NCBI GenBank assembly: GCA_964017195.1
Contig: OZ024888.1
Span: 16,173,701-16,237,700, forward strand
From: Siderastrea radians
Lineage: Eukaryota; Cnidaria; Anthozoa; Scleractinia; Rhizangiidae
DNA length: 64,000 nucleotides
Reading direction: 5' to 3'
Shown: positions 10,324 through 21,194 of the stretch, piece after piece
Numbering within the stretch: the first letter of the stretch is position 1
Layout: each line of letters opens with the position of its first letter
Program-made: the position numbers and the translations under genes
The notes under the pieces: generated by a model
Databases searched by the model: none
Told to the model about the DNA's origin: nothing
What the model saw: only the letters and a program-made list of their open reading frames with translations

Positions 10324-10633
10324 CCTACTAGTACAAAGATATTTTTGCTCGGTTTATGACTATGTGTAAAAAGCAGTTCTTAGCAAAGGTCAACAGAACC
10401 CAAAAAGAAAATTAGGGCTAACCATGCATTTTTCAGAATTAATAGAGCTTAAATTTGGAAAGAAATTGCCATACATTCTTGGTATTTTGAGGCTTTTTTA
10501 AAATTATGGTTGCTTAATTATCTCTGAAAAATGCATAGTTACCTACATTTTTCTTTTAAGATTTCACTAACCCTTGCTAATATCTGCTTTTTCCTCATAG
10601 TTATAACCTTTGCAAAAATACCTTTGTATTAGG
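10324..10633. repeat. ~310-bp fold-back element, copy 1
   Basis: The left end cctactagtacaaagatat is mirrored by ctttgtattagg on the right. Long internal inverted stretches include atgcatttttcag against ctgaaaaatgcat. The counterpart is at 47576-47885. Confidence 0.75.
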
Positions 10634-11460
10634 ACGCACTACCCTTAACACATTTAACCAACCAAATAGAGTTCAGTGCAATCCAGTGCTTATATTATTT
10701 ATTATGCAACTGTTTTTTTTAAATCTACAGCTAGCAATATACTTCTGGGACAGTATAAAGCAAATCAATTCTATCATCACATCACTGGACCACAGGAAGG
10801 TTCAATGCTGTAGAGGAATGTTGTTATTAAGGATGTATGCCTGAAGCAATACTGCAAGCCTTACTGAAGAAACAGCTAAGTCACGGATTTCTTCAATGAG
10901 CCTTTAACTACACAAAGTGCCAGATAAAAACAATATATTTCATCTAGAAAAAATGGGAAAAATGTGTAAAACACGGTTTTTCCAATCCTTTTCCTGATCT
11001 TTCGACTCTGTCAAATCATACAGAAGAAAAGTGTTGTGTAACGGTCTTGAATTGGTTATACAAATGTCGAACTTGTCCTAGACCGTTTCACTGTATAACG
11101 TAAATTACTGTTGTAAGTAGAAGAAAGAACTTAACTATTCTCGAAATTGTAGGGGTGCTAAGACAGGCATAACGGAATGGTGTGCATTTCAGTTGTCTTG
11201 TTAAGTGTCTTTCATTTACAAAAAACAATGCTTATCATTTATTTCGTCACATTGTGAGGTTAAGGTTCAACTTTAATGTTCACAACAGCCACATATACAT
11301 TTTTGAGTGAATGAGGTTACAAAAATTAACACTGGGTTCCAGAAAAATCGCCTTTAACGTTAGTGAAAAGGCACTGGGAACAAGCTTTTAAAGATGACGC
11401 AATCAGCGCGCTGTGCATTATTTGGTTGTGTTGTGATAGAGACGCTTCCTACTGTAACAA
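10634..11460. other. Shared non-coding stretch
   Basis: Matches about 47886-48930 of copy 2 except that copy 2 has the 248-bp SINE-like insert near position 11255 of this copy. Copy 1 has ~43 bp after cgtcaca that copy 2 lacks. No gene is seen. Confidence 0.5.
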
Positions 11461-13362
11461 AGGTGGCTAGCCTGGATTTTGTAAGACCACACCACCCATT
11501 ATTTAAACAGCTGATACTTCACAGTAAGAACTCGGTAGGGCTGGCGACTTTACCCATCTACTACACATTGAACAAATATTTCAAAAAAGTTAGTTTGATC
11601 AACTTTGGTGTTACCATAACGACACAGTGATGACGCCATGCATTTCACATTACATATCTCCCATTGTCTCGAATCTAGACATAAACTTTGAAAACGACCT
11701 AATGTCCTAGCAGGCCACATGTAGGTCTTCCCGATTGAAAAGTTTCAAGAAATTCTGTAAGAGCGTTTTCGAAAAAAATTTAGGTTGCTTATTCGTCAAA
11801 ACCAGTGCTCTCCAGTCGAATTGAAATAACAGTTTCGCGGTATATTAAACCTGCAGCATAGGACTTCTTTCCAGGAGAATTTCTCGCAATTTCCTTTATT
11901 CGATTTTGTTCGATGTCGCAATTAGTGATACCCTAAGTAAGTCCATTTTACTGCAAGTAGAAAACTTTTTGTTACGGTTACGGGAGCTGTAACCGAAAAA
12001 CTAGCCGATGGATTTTTTCTTAACCAAGTAATCTGAAGTTTAACATGTGCAGCTCCATCTCCGTAAATCTCAAGTGCATTGAATCATTTCAAGGATATGA
12101 AATGGAGCCAAGAATTTAGGGAACTTTTACATTTATCCACGAGACTGTCAATGCCGTATTATTGTTGACAGCTGATATCTTTCGGAATTTTTTCTTTTGT
12201 CTTTATTTCACATACTTGCGTACGACTGCCAAAACTTTTTTCGTGAGAATTTTTCTTTTTGGTTAAAGTATATTACATATTTTTAATAGAACACAGCTGG
12301 TTGTGGCGCGGTTTTAATCGAATCAATCCATAAACTGTAACCGTGTTTTTTGCTTTAAAAAAGAATTGGACCTTCTCCGAGTTTCTATATTCAAGCAAGG
12401 GCTATTTTGCGAAAATCTGAGAATGGCTACCGGTAGCGTGTCTACAGCCTTATGCTAATTGCCACTGTACAAAGAGTAAAACTGAACGTGCCTTCCTGCA
12501 GTGGTTCATAAATATGCTGAACATAGACAAAAGAGAAATTTCTGAAAAAAAATCAGCCGTCAACAATTAATATGGACTTGTGGTTTCATGAATGAATGTA
12601 AAAGTTTCCTATATTTTTTGCTTTATTTCCATGCCTTATAGTGATTCAATGCACTTTTTGTAGAACTGGAATTGCTATGTTTTTACTACTTTGTAACGAG
12701 GCCTAGTCTTAAAATGTGGTACGGAGAAAGTGTAGGATACCTTGAAGATTAGATTAAAAAGTTGAGAAAAAAATCCATCGACTAGTTCTGGAATTAGGGC
12801 TCCCGTAACAAAGATGTTACTACTTGCAATAAAATGAGCATAACTTAAGCAATACGTGCAGCAACGTCAAAGAAAATCAAATGAAGGAAATTGCGTGAAC
12901 TTCTTCTGGAAGGTAGTTTTATGCTACAGCTATAATATGATGTGAAAACGTCGTTTCAATCCACGCAGAAAACATCGATCTTGACGAATTAACAAAAGAA
13001 AATTCGATCTTTAATTTTTTTTCACGGAAAATATTCAACCAGATTTTTTTGGAAATGCTTTCATAGAATTTCTTGAAACTTTCCAGTCAGGAAGGCGTTC
13101 ATGTGTCCTATAGGGGACATATGGTCGTTTTCACAGTTTAGGTTTATATAGATGTCAAGGAATTTGGAGATATGTAAAATATGTGACGTTATGGCCGTGT
13201 TGCTATGGTAACACCGGTGTCAATCAAACTAACTTTTTCGTAAAGTCTGTTCAATGTGTAGTAAATGTTTAAAGTCTCTAGTCCTATCAAACTCTGACAG
13301 TGAATCATCAGCCGTTGAAATGTTGGGTGGTATGGACTGAACAAAATCAAGGCGAGCCACCT
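11461..13362. repeat. Giant fold-back element (~1.9 kb), copy 1
   Basis: Left arm (~11461-12235) and right arm (~12495-13362) are imperfect inverted repeats around a ~260-bp loop. Anchors include aggtggctagcctgg against its partner at 13350-13362, gttagtttgat near 11590 against atcaaactaac near 13225, aaagtttcaagaaattct near 11740 against agaatttcttgaaacttt near 13067, and ccgatggatt near 12006 against aatccatcgac near 12774. Arm-to-arm divergence is far greater than copy-to-copy divergence, so the element predates the 33-kb duplication. It encodes nothing recognisable. Confidence 0.8.
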
Positions 13363-14306
13363 TACATAAATAAAATAGTTTTCATAATACCTGTAAAAAC
13401 CCCACTAGTTTATACGTGGAAGTTGAAACAAGACAAAGAAACAAACTTAGAATTCAAATTAAACGGAATCTTTGCAGCAGGCATGCCATTAACAAAAATA
13501 GGTCAAGTTTAAAGAACATTTATACCGGCTAGTAATGTTTGTTTTTTTCATTTCTTCCAGAGTGATTTAGAGGGAAATATTATAAACTTTACTTGTTTTC
13601 GAGCTGTTTACGACAGTGACTGACAAAGTCATCAAAAGATAACATTAACGAGAGAATATTACACGGCTGTTCATTATATCGTAGGATATCAAATCAGTGA
13701 CTTGATATCGCAGGAAAGCAGGATAGTAGACAGAGGTTGTTTACCATTAACTTGACAAACTGTTTGGTCCATGGATTGTGTTTATAGCGGTTCGCCGAAT
13801 CTCCAGTTGGAAATTAGGATAGAGATTTGCCCTTTTCCATCTACCAGAATTTGCACGGTGAGCCTGGAACCAAACTGAGTGGCATGCGTCAAATTTGGCT
13901 ATGGAAAGATGGAAAGAAGTAAATTTCCGTTCGCAAATTCCGTTCTAAAATAGTTGACAGTTAGAATAGTCCAGTTTCCAGTTCAGCAAGACCGCTGGAT
14001 AAAAAGACAAAAGGCGCATTTATGGACGGTCAGCCTCAATCTGAAGTAAATTATTCACGGATACCAGCGAGAAGATAAACTATTTAAAACTCCATGTAAT
14101 GTTTTTATTTTAAAAATTCAGCACTTTCCTGCTGGTATTTGTGAATATTTTACCTCAGAGTGAGACTTAACCTTAATGCGTCTTTTGTCATTTAATCCAA
14201 CGCTCTTGATAAGCTCCAAACTCGAATATTCTGGATTACCTTTTGAAAAAGACAGACCAAAAACTACTTTCCATTTACATTCCAACCGAAATTTTGGAAA
14301 GAGTAA
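13363..14306. other. Shared non-coding stretch
   Basis: Matches ~50785-51690. The last ~100 bp, just before the inserted element, are continuous in copy 2 with the LINE-derived sequence and may be part of it. No gene is recognised. Confidence 0.45.
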
Positions 14307-15693
14307 TTGGTAAAGTAGCCTGAATTTCAGCCGTCTCCTCTGCTCGCTCACTCCCGAGAGAGACGTCTGAATCAATGAGCCGCTAATGCCGTCCAGTGAC
14401 GTCACTGTCCAAAAACCAGACAGCGCTGTTGATTGGCTGATTCTCGATTATTCGCATAAATTATTTCATTAATTATTCAAAGTGCGAGGAATGTTTACAA
14501 AGTGGCGGTTACGGGGATTCCACTTTGTGCGAAGGGTTTCAAAGAAGCAATATCGAATCTTGGGGTTAACTAAGTTATACCCCGAACAGGTAAACGCTCT
14601 CTTTCACTTCCTGTCGAGGGAAAATGTTTTCGTTAATCTTCCGACGAGCTATGGCAGCTAAATTTTCCAGATTGCACTTGTTGCGAGTGAACTCTCCAAT
14701 CGTGTACACAATTTGAAGCACACTGTATCATTGTTATTTCTCCCTTGGGTTCTCCCATGAATGACCAAGTGGTATGTAGAAATCCTGTTTTGTGTAGAAA
14801 GCCACGTTTTTGTGAAGGCGGCGAAGAGTTTGAAAGCAAGTGCAGGTAAATTATCTTGAATTGCTGCCAATACGTTTCTCAGAATACTTTTAGCAATTCC
14901 TGGAACTGTGCAGTATTATTAAATTCGATGTTTTATCGAGGATTCTTCTATTTTGTTGTACTTATTTCATTGAGTCATTAATCGATTCAGAAAGAAAACA
15001 CACCATTTTAACGTTGGAACCTTAAAGAACACTCGACCGTCGATAAAGTGGGATTTGGAAAACTTTTAGCGGAGAAATCCTGTTTCGTGTAGGAAGCCAC
15101 GTTTTTGCGAAGGCGGCGAAGAGTTTGAAAGCAGGTGAAGAAAGCGTTTTGCACGATGAAGCTAGGATTGAACGCGATTCGTTTTTTGAGGTAAAGCAGT
15201 TCTTATCTGGGTAAACGCTTTTTTAAACAAAGCAGGTCTCCTCTGAGTCAAATATTACCTAAAAATAATTGTTGTACTTCGTTCTCCGTTCTTTCATTCA
15301 CGACGAAGATTTGGGGGAAAAACCTACTCGTCAGGTCTGTGTCACGGATGCGTCAGTGACGTCCGTCACGCGTTTCACCAACGACCAAGATATTTGTGAA
15401 TAATTCACTTTTGGCCGTTAACCCACTGCATGCGCTTTACCCGCAGCACTTCACTTTCCAGTAGAAGCAAAACAAAAGGTACTTGACCCTTGCCATCGAG
15501 CGACAGGCGTGCGTCTATCATCCACTCGAGGGCTGCAAAAGCTAAATTTTTCGCGGGAACAGAAATAATTCGCATAAATTAACATTGATTCGCCGTGACG
15601 TCACTGGACGGCATTAGCGGCTCATTGATTCAGACGTCTCTCTCGGGAGTGAGCGACCACAGGAGACGGCTGAAATTCAGGCTATTGGTAAAG
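14307..15693. mobile_element. 1369-bp TIR transposon, non-autonomous, 9-bp target duplication (copy 1 only)
   Basis: The element spans 14316-15684. It starts tagcctgaatttcagccg and ends with the exact complement, with terminal inverted repeats of ~85 bp. The flanking target duplication is ttggtaaag at 14307-14315 and 15685-15693. Copy 2 has the uninterrupted site near 51690. The interior has no transposase. It holds a direct duplication of ~65 bp (about 14780-14845 and 15075-15140). Long TIRs and a 9-bp duplication fit a Mutator-like element; Merlin is the alternative. Confidence 0.9.
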
Positions 15694-16430
15694 AACCAGA
15701 GCTTCTGATTTGCCTTTTTCCAATGTGAAGTTTATCTGCGGTGCTGCCTCAAACCACGTTAATCTACCGAATTTTGTTCCCAACAATTTAGATAAAACCA
15801 AAATATCAAGATATAAAGATATAATGAAACAGAAGTATATCACTCAGTGGCGGCATTCAGTTAACTATACAAGGAAATTAGAGTTTTATAATACGTTTAA
15901 ACATTGTTATGAAATTTCAAGTTATTTAAACCTAACTAGAAAAACAATCAATAGAAAGGCTTTGGTAAAATTACGCGTAAGCAATCATAAACTTATGATC
16001 GAAACTGGAAGGTATAACCAAACTCCTCACGACAAAAGGTTATGTCCAGTTTGTGACTCCAATGCAATTGAAGATGAAATTCACTTCCTCTGCTATTGCC
16101 CGAAATATTTCAAACTTAGAAATGAATTTTTCGCTCAAATACAAAGTCATCTTCATAATTTTCAGCAGCTATCTTACTCGGACCTGGTGATTAAACTGAT
16201 GAACTCCGAAGATATTTATCTTAATTTACGATTGACGAATTATATTTCATTATTGAATAATTTGCGTGACAGTATCCTGTCATCTAAGAATGATGTTATC
16301 TGTTATTAATATCATAATAATTATTTCTTTTTCTTGTTGTTCTTGTTTTAACAACATGTTTAACGTACCTTTTGCAAAACTGTGAATAATTATAGTCATG
16401 CAAATAAAGGTTATTGTTATGTTATGCCTA
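15694..16430 (+). pseudogene. LINE (non-LTR retrotransposon) 3' relic, copy 1
   Basis: An open frame to 16309 encodes the C-terminal tail of a LINE ORF2 protein. The zinc knuckle CPVCDSNAIEDEIHFLCYC has C-x2-C-x9-H-x4-C spacing, preceded by the basic motif SNHKLMIETGRY typical of this tail. The reverse transcriptase core and endonuclease are absent. A 3' UTR ends with short ttattgttatgtta repeats near 16430. The 1369-bp element is inserted directly upstream. Confidence 0.75.
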
Positions 16431-16477
16431 CAAGTGGGCACAACGAGCTTCCTCCAAAAAGTCTTATTTTATGTTAA

Positions 16478-16494
16478 CCCCCCCCCCCCCCCCG
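16478..16494 (+). repeat. Poly-C run, copy 1
   Basis: A homopolymer C tract after ttaa, longer here than at the matching site near 52477. It is a length-polymorphic simple repeat just downstream of the LINE relic. Confidence 0.8.
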
Positions 16495-16849
16495 AGGAAG
16501 ACTTCCGTAGAAAAATGATGGGGTGATTCTCGTACCGTATAAGCGACAAAATTTGTGGATTGGTACTATTCAGAATGCTGAAATCGAAAATGTCCGGCAT
16601 TAGAGTTATAGCGGTACCTTTTAGGGTAATATATAACCCGAAATAATATGAGAGGAACTACTTGTCAGTCAACTGATTTTTATTTTTGTAGCATTCATTT
16701 GGCACCTCTTAGGGGTGGAATTGTTTGGCGCCACGCCCACAAAACGCGATTCTGATATCGATTCTTTTTTGTTTTAATTTCCGACGATCACCCCAAGGCG
16801 GTATTTTTATGTATAAAATTTAAAATAAGTAACATGTATCCAGTTTGTA

Positions 16850-16908
16850 ACTTGCATGAACCCCTGGCATATTGGTCGGACGCGCTAACTGCTGAGCCCC
16901 GGGGAAGA
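16850..16908 (-). repeat. tRNA-derived SINE fragment, copy 1
   Basis: On the minus strand the sequence has an A-box-like ggctcagcagttagcgcg and a B-box-like ggggttcatgc with tRNA-like spacing. The flanking gtggggagtgag is shared with the tRNA-like palindrome near 34921. The acceptor stem does not pair well, so this is a Pol III promoter relic and not a tRNA gene. Confidence 0.5.
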
Positions 16909-17212
16909 CATGTGGGGAGTGAGATCATATTTATTTAGTTTACATGTCATCTACCGAGGCACAAGTATGTTACATACAAACCTAGTAACTGAAATGGGGG
17001 AAAAAATGTTTCACTCTGATACGTTTCGTGCAACCGTCCGTTAACAGACAAGTAGTGTCTTATACGGAATGTTTGGAAAATTTGATGCATCTTTGCGAGG
17101 ATCGCTGCCAAAAGTAGAACCGACTTCGTATTCTCGCAGCGAGTCTAACAGAAATATAGTATATAAGAAAGTAAAATATATAATAAAGCAAGAGATGTTC
17201 ATTTCAGGGAAT

Positions 17213-17292
17213 GTTACACTAGGCAATTTTTCGTACAACTTGTATGCCAACGACATTGCAAGACAAGTTGCAAGAAAAAACTGCCTAGTGTA
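17213..17292. repeat. 80-bp hairpin MITE, copy 1
   Basis: Ends gttacactaggca and tgcctagtgtaa are inverted repeats, with inner caacttg/caagttg pairing. The same element lies at 53207-53286. Confidence 0.75.
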
Positions 17293-17318
17293 ATGGTGCC
17301 TTAACAAGCTAGCTACGG

Positions 17319-17392
17319 GTCTTTTCGAACCTTAAGTTATTAGCGCATCCGTCGGCAGCGGTGCGGAAGACCAAGGGTTCAACCTCCCTAAA
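17319..17392 (+). repeat. tRNA-derived fragment, plus strand, copy 1
   Basis: A-box-like ttattagcgcatc is followed by a good B box gggttcaac. The counterpart at 53315-53391 has gggttcaacccc. It is probably a tRNA-derived SINE head. Confidence 0.45.
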
Positions 17393-17618
17393 AGATCAAA
17401 TTCTTCTTTCATTGTCGCATGTTCGTAAAACAGGTTTCATGTTAATACCGTTGCCAAACGTTCTTTAACATCTTTCTCTTGTTCGTTGGACTGTGCTTTT
17501 CATTGGTGACGTACTAGTTCGCTCTGCGGACATTAAGTTGTGCGTTAAAGTCGAAATACTCAGCGCGTTCCACTTATTATTTGGGAATGACTTTCATTAA
17601 TCGGGAACGGTTTGATTT

Positions 17619-17868
17619 AGGATATTGATTAAGGAAATTACCTTACGCTTTACGCTTCAGGTTACCGAATGAGTCGATTTGCTCAAGTAAGCCAAACAGA
17701 CTCTTGTGCTTTCAGTAAATACGTTTTTCACGTGCATATACAAGCCTCACAGATGCTACCGTGCCTCCAGAGGCCCGTTGAGTATAGATAAGCAGGGTTA
17801 TATCAGCCGCATCACAGCAGTTGGAAGTAATTTATTAGTGCGCCTTTCAGGCAGAGATTTTAATAACG
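17619..17868. other. ~250-bp block present only in copy 1
   Basis: Copy 2 passes from gatttagga directly to aacgcgaactctg near 53619. No target duplication is obvious, so direction (gain or loss) is unclear. Confidence 0.55.
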
Positions 17869-18507
17869 CGAACTCTGAAATTCACAACCAACATCGATCT
17901 CAGACGTTTTTTGAGGGGAGGGGGGCGGGGGGAGGGTTGGCCCGTTTCATGGGCCATTGAAAATGATCACGAGATCACAAATTCGGTGACCACAAGCTGA
18001 CCCCAAGATCAGTAAACTTGAAAATACTATGAATCTTGCAATCATCATAAATACTCTCAAACTGTAACGCAGTTCCTGAAAAAAAAAAGGTCGCCCTATA
18101 CTAGTTTTGTAAACATAACCTTTAGGGAAAATTCAGGAAAAGTGTTATTTGAGGTCAAGAAATGTTACGGCGAGTAAAAATTCATTCATCGAAAGTTGAG
18201 CAATGCCGATCTTTACATCTTTGCCGATCTTGCAGTCCATAAACTTTGATCCCGCGGTTATTTTTTTCAAACCGCGGAGTGAAATCAATGGTCCGTGAAG
18301 GGAGCTTAAAAAAATCCTTCTTAACGGACGTCTGAGATCCGATCGTACACCGACAGGTAGCCTAGCGGCCAGCCATGAATACCAGAAACCAACAAAGTCA
18401 TCGAAATCTATCATTCATGGTGGGTGGCCTTGACCTTTTGACCCCGCTGAGCTGAGCTTCTAAAGAACCGATGCTATGATCTGATGACTTGAAGGTTTGC
18501 CATTTCG

Positions 18508-18857
18508 GAGATTCTCTATTTTAGAGATTCCCTATTCTAGAGATTCCCCGTTTTAGAGATTCCCTGTTTTAGAGATTCCCTAATTTAGATATTCCCGATT
18601 TTAGAGATTCCCCGTTTTAGAGATTCCCTATTTGAGAGATTTCCAGTTTTAGAGATTCCCTATTTGAGAGATTCCCCGTTTTAGAGATTCCCTGTTTTAA
18701 GATTCCCTATTTTATAGATTCCCTATTCAGAGAGATTCCCCGTTTTAAAGATTCCCCATTTTAGAGATTCCTCGTTTTAGAGATTCCTACATTTTAGAGA
18801 TTCCCTATTTTAGAGATTCCCCATTGTAGAGATTCCCTAGTTTAGAGATTCCCCGTT
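18508..18857 (+). repeat. 16-bp minisatellite, copy 1 (~22 units)
   Basis: Head-to-tail units of consensus gattcccyrttttaga. Units alternate mainly between ccctatttt and ccccgtttt forms, with occasional shortened units. The array is also in copy 2 at ~54269-54648 with slightly different length and unit order. Confidence 0.92.
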
Positions 18858-21194
18858 CTCCGTTCCCCATTCCTCTTTCACGCTTTTAGAGATAGCCACT
18901 TTCAAATTGAATATTGTAATGTTCCATACTATGCTCCGTTATAATTAACATGAAAATAAATAAAATACCACAGAAAACAGGTTTATGTTGGTTACAAGTA
19001 TAAATGAAAAGAGTCTAAGGAGGCAGCCGACAATTTTGTAGAACTGGAACTGCTGGAAGCCATGTTTTTTACTTCTTTGTAACCAGGCCTAGTCTTAAAA
19101 TGTGGTACCTGGGCCGGTGTCTTGTGTGGGAATCCCATGGTTTTGGCAAAGTTTTTATAAAGTACAAAGAGCCTCACTATTATGCTCATAATTATGCCGG
19201 CATAATGTGGACAACCCTATCCAACAGTAGCCTTGTTCCATGTAAGGAATGATGATTGGTTTATTATTGACATATGGCGAATGTTTGTTGGCGGCTTGAC
19301 GTATATGACCTGTTCTGTGTTCGCTCAACAAATATAAATCGCAAGTACTTTTATCCGCGAAGAAATGGTCTGCTGTTATACAACTGTGAAGAATAATTTC
19401 ATAAAAACAAGTGTGCTGTAAATGCACAAGAAAAGTTCCTGAAAATTGAGAAAAATTCCATGTAATGTCAAACTGCCTGAAACCAACAGCCGCCAACGGT
19501 TTCGTATTTCGCGTGTGAACCTTTGGCTGATGTAAGTAACAACCCAATCAACATTCGTTACTTCGAATGAGTCTACCGTTGGAAGATTTCAATCTTCAAT
19601 TTAAAAGTGGAATTTTGATTCCAATAATGCAATGCGTTCCCGATTAATGAAAATCGTTCCTAAATAACAAGCGGAACGCGCTGAGTATTTTGACTATAAA
19701 ATTATGAGGATTTCAGTCGTAAAACAGGATTTAGAACTTAATTGCCACTTCGTATTTTTGCTCAAACTGATGTTGTTTAAATTGGCTTTGTCGGCTCGTG
19801 TTTGTTCTTCCTTTTCATGGTCCGATTAGTTCTTCCTTTTTTGCCCCTTTTAAGGATAATTAAAATTATCACTTGAAAATTTAACATTGAAAAGACTATA
19901 TTTCGCGACATAAGCTTTGAAATTGTTGGAAAATTATTGGCTTTTACTTGTAATGAACATGCGAAGTTCTTCCTTATCGTTACTGAAATTTTTATTTAAA
20001 AACTCCCGAAAAACTCGAAAATTTGATGCTTTGAAAATCTCTACATATTAGTCCCACATATTCATTTCTTCTGGCTGCTACAAAAGCTTGGGTTTAATGT
20101 TTATTTCTTGTTTCATTTTTCCTGAATCACCAGCAGGGCTTTGATAAATAAATTTATTTGCGCCCTAACTAGCTACAATAATATTGGCACCGGATACTTA
20201 ATATTCAGCTTTGTGTCCTTTCCGAAATTAAACATTGATAACTTGCTTGAGGGTGAAAATTGCACCGCACGTTTTGGCAATTATAGATCAAGGCTGCTTT
20301 TAGGGAACTGAGTTGTAGCAAGGTTCTCGCTTATTTCTATAAACATGCCGAATTATGTATTCGCAATTGTAAAAATCCTTAACTTTAAAACCACCGAAAC
20401 GTCCACAATAGTAATTAAATGTTCTCGATTATATTTTGGGAAAAATTAAAAAGCAAATAATACAAGGGGAATTACCATAGAGTTCATTTATGTATCTCGT
20501 AATGGTGGCTTGTTATGATTTCGTCTGCGTGATCAAGAGTTAGTATCTCAGAATACAGCTTAATAAACTGCTCAATAGTTTTCACTTCAACGGTCACACA
20601 TTGTCTTATCCACAGAATACCTTACACTACATAATAAACACATTACAGAAAAGCCATACTCGATAGCTTTCACTTGGCTGCATGGTCACCTATTAAGGAT
20701 TTCATCTTTCAGCTATTAGTCGGCCGCAAGAGGATTACGATGCCACATCCGGGGCTGGTAACTTTTGTTTTCCTTGCAGCTGACGCACCTAAGATTTCCT
20801 GTCGACGGAATATGCGTTCGGAAAGCTGACATGGCTTGGATTTAACTGTGATAAAAGTCAAGAACTTTCTTTGGCGCGGTGTCCCCATGAACTTTTGCAG
20901 CATCGGAAGATTAACTTATTTTGTTTTCGGAAGGAAAAATATGTCGGTTAAAGTGCGAAATAAGTCAGCCAGCGTTTTCGGGAAGCCAAGAGGAGTTTGA
21001 AAATTCAGGCAATGAGTTTCCGATCTCTAAATCTCTTGCGACTTAACATTTTCAGCTAAAGAATCCCATTAACCATCTTTAATCAACCAATTTTCGCTTA
21101 CATAAATGTGCCTTAGAAGGCCCTCAAACAAACTGAGAAAACTACCAGCATCCTGCATTCTCTTAATTTTTGCTTATAGAACAGCAAGCTACAT
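18858..21194. other. Shared non-coding stretch downstream of the GPCR gene
   Basis: AT-rich and closely similar to ~54649-57254. A 130-codon open frame on the minus strand (19547-19155) persists in copy 2, but its C-terminal end runs through a MITE-like tatgccggcata block, so I do not call it. Copy 2 has a MITE inserted at 56524-56731. Confidence 0.5.

Noticed and set aside
14118..14405. 95-codon minus-strand ORF
   Set aside because: It crosses the junction between LINE-adjacent sequence and the terminal repeat of the 1369-bp element, so it was created by the insertion.
17213..17292. Pre-microRNA hairpin
   Set aside because: The stem is made by terminal inverted repeats gttacactaggca/tgcctagtgtaa covering the ends, as in a MITE. 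There is nothing specific for a miRNA.
18508..18857. CRISPR-like look of short regular repeats
   Set aside because: Units are contiguous 16-mers with no spacers, in an animal-type genome. This is a minisatellite.
19155..19547. 130-codon minus-strand ORF kept in both copies, with an 18-nt in-frame difference
   Set aside because: No recognisable domain. The N-terminus shifts between copies through a 4-nt indel, and the C-terminus runs through a MITE-like tatgccggcata block. Copy similarity alone does not prove coding.
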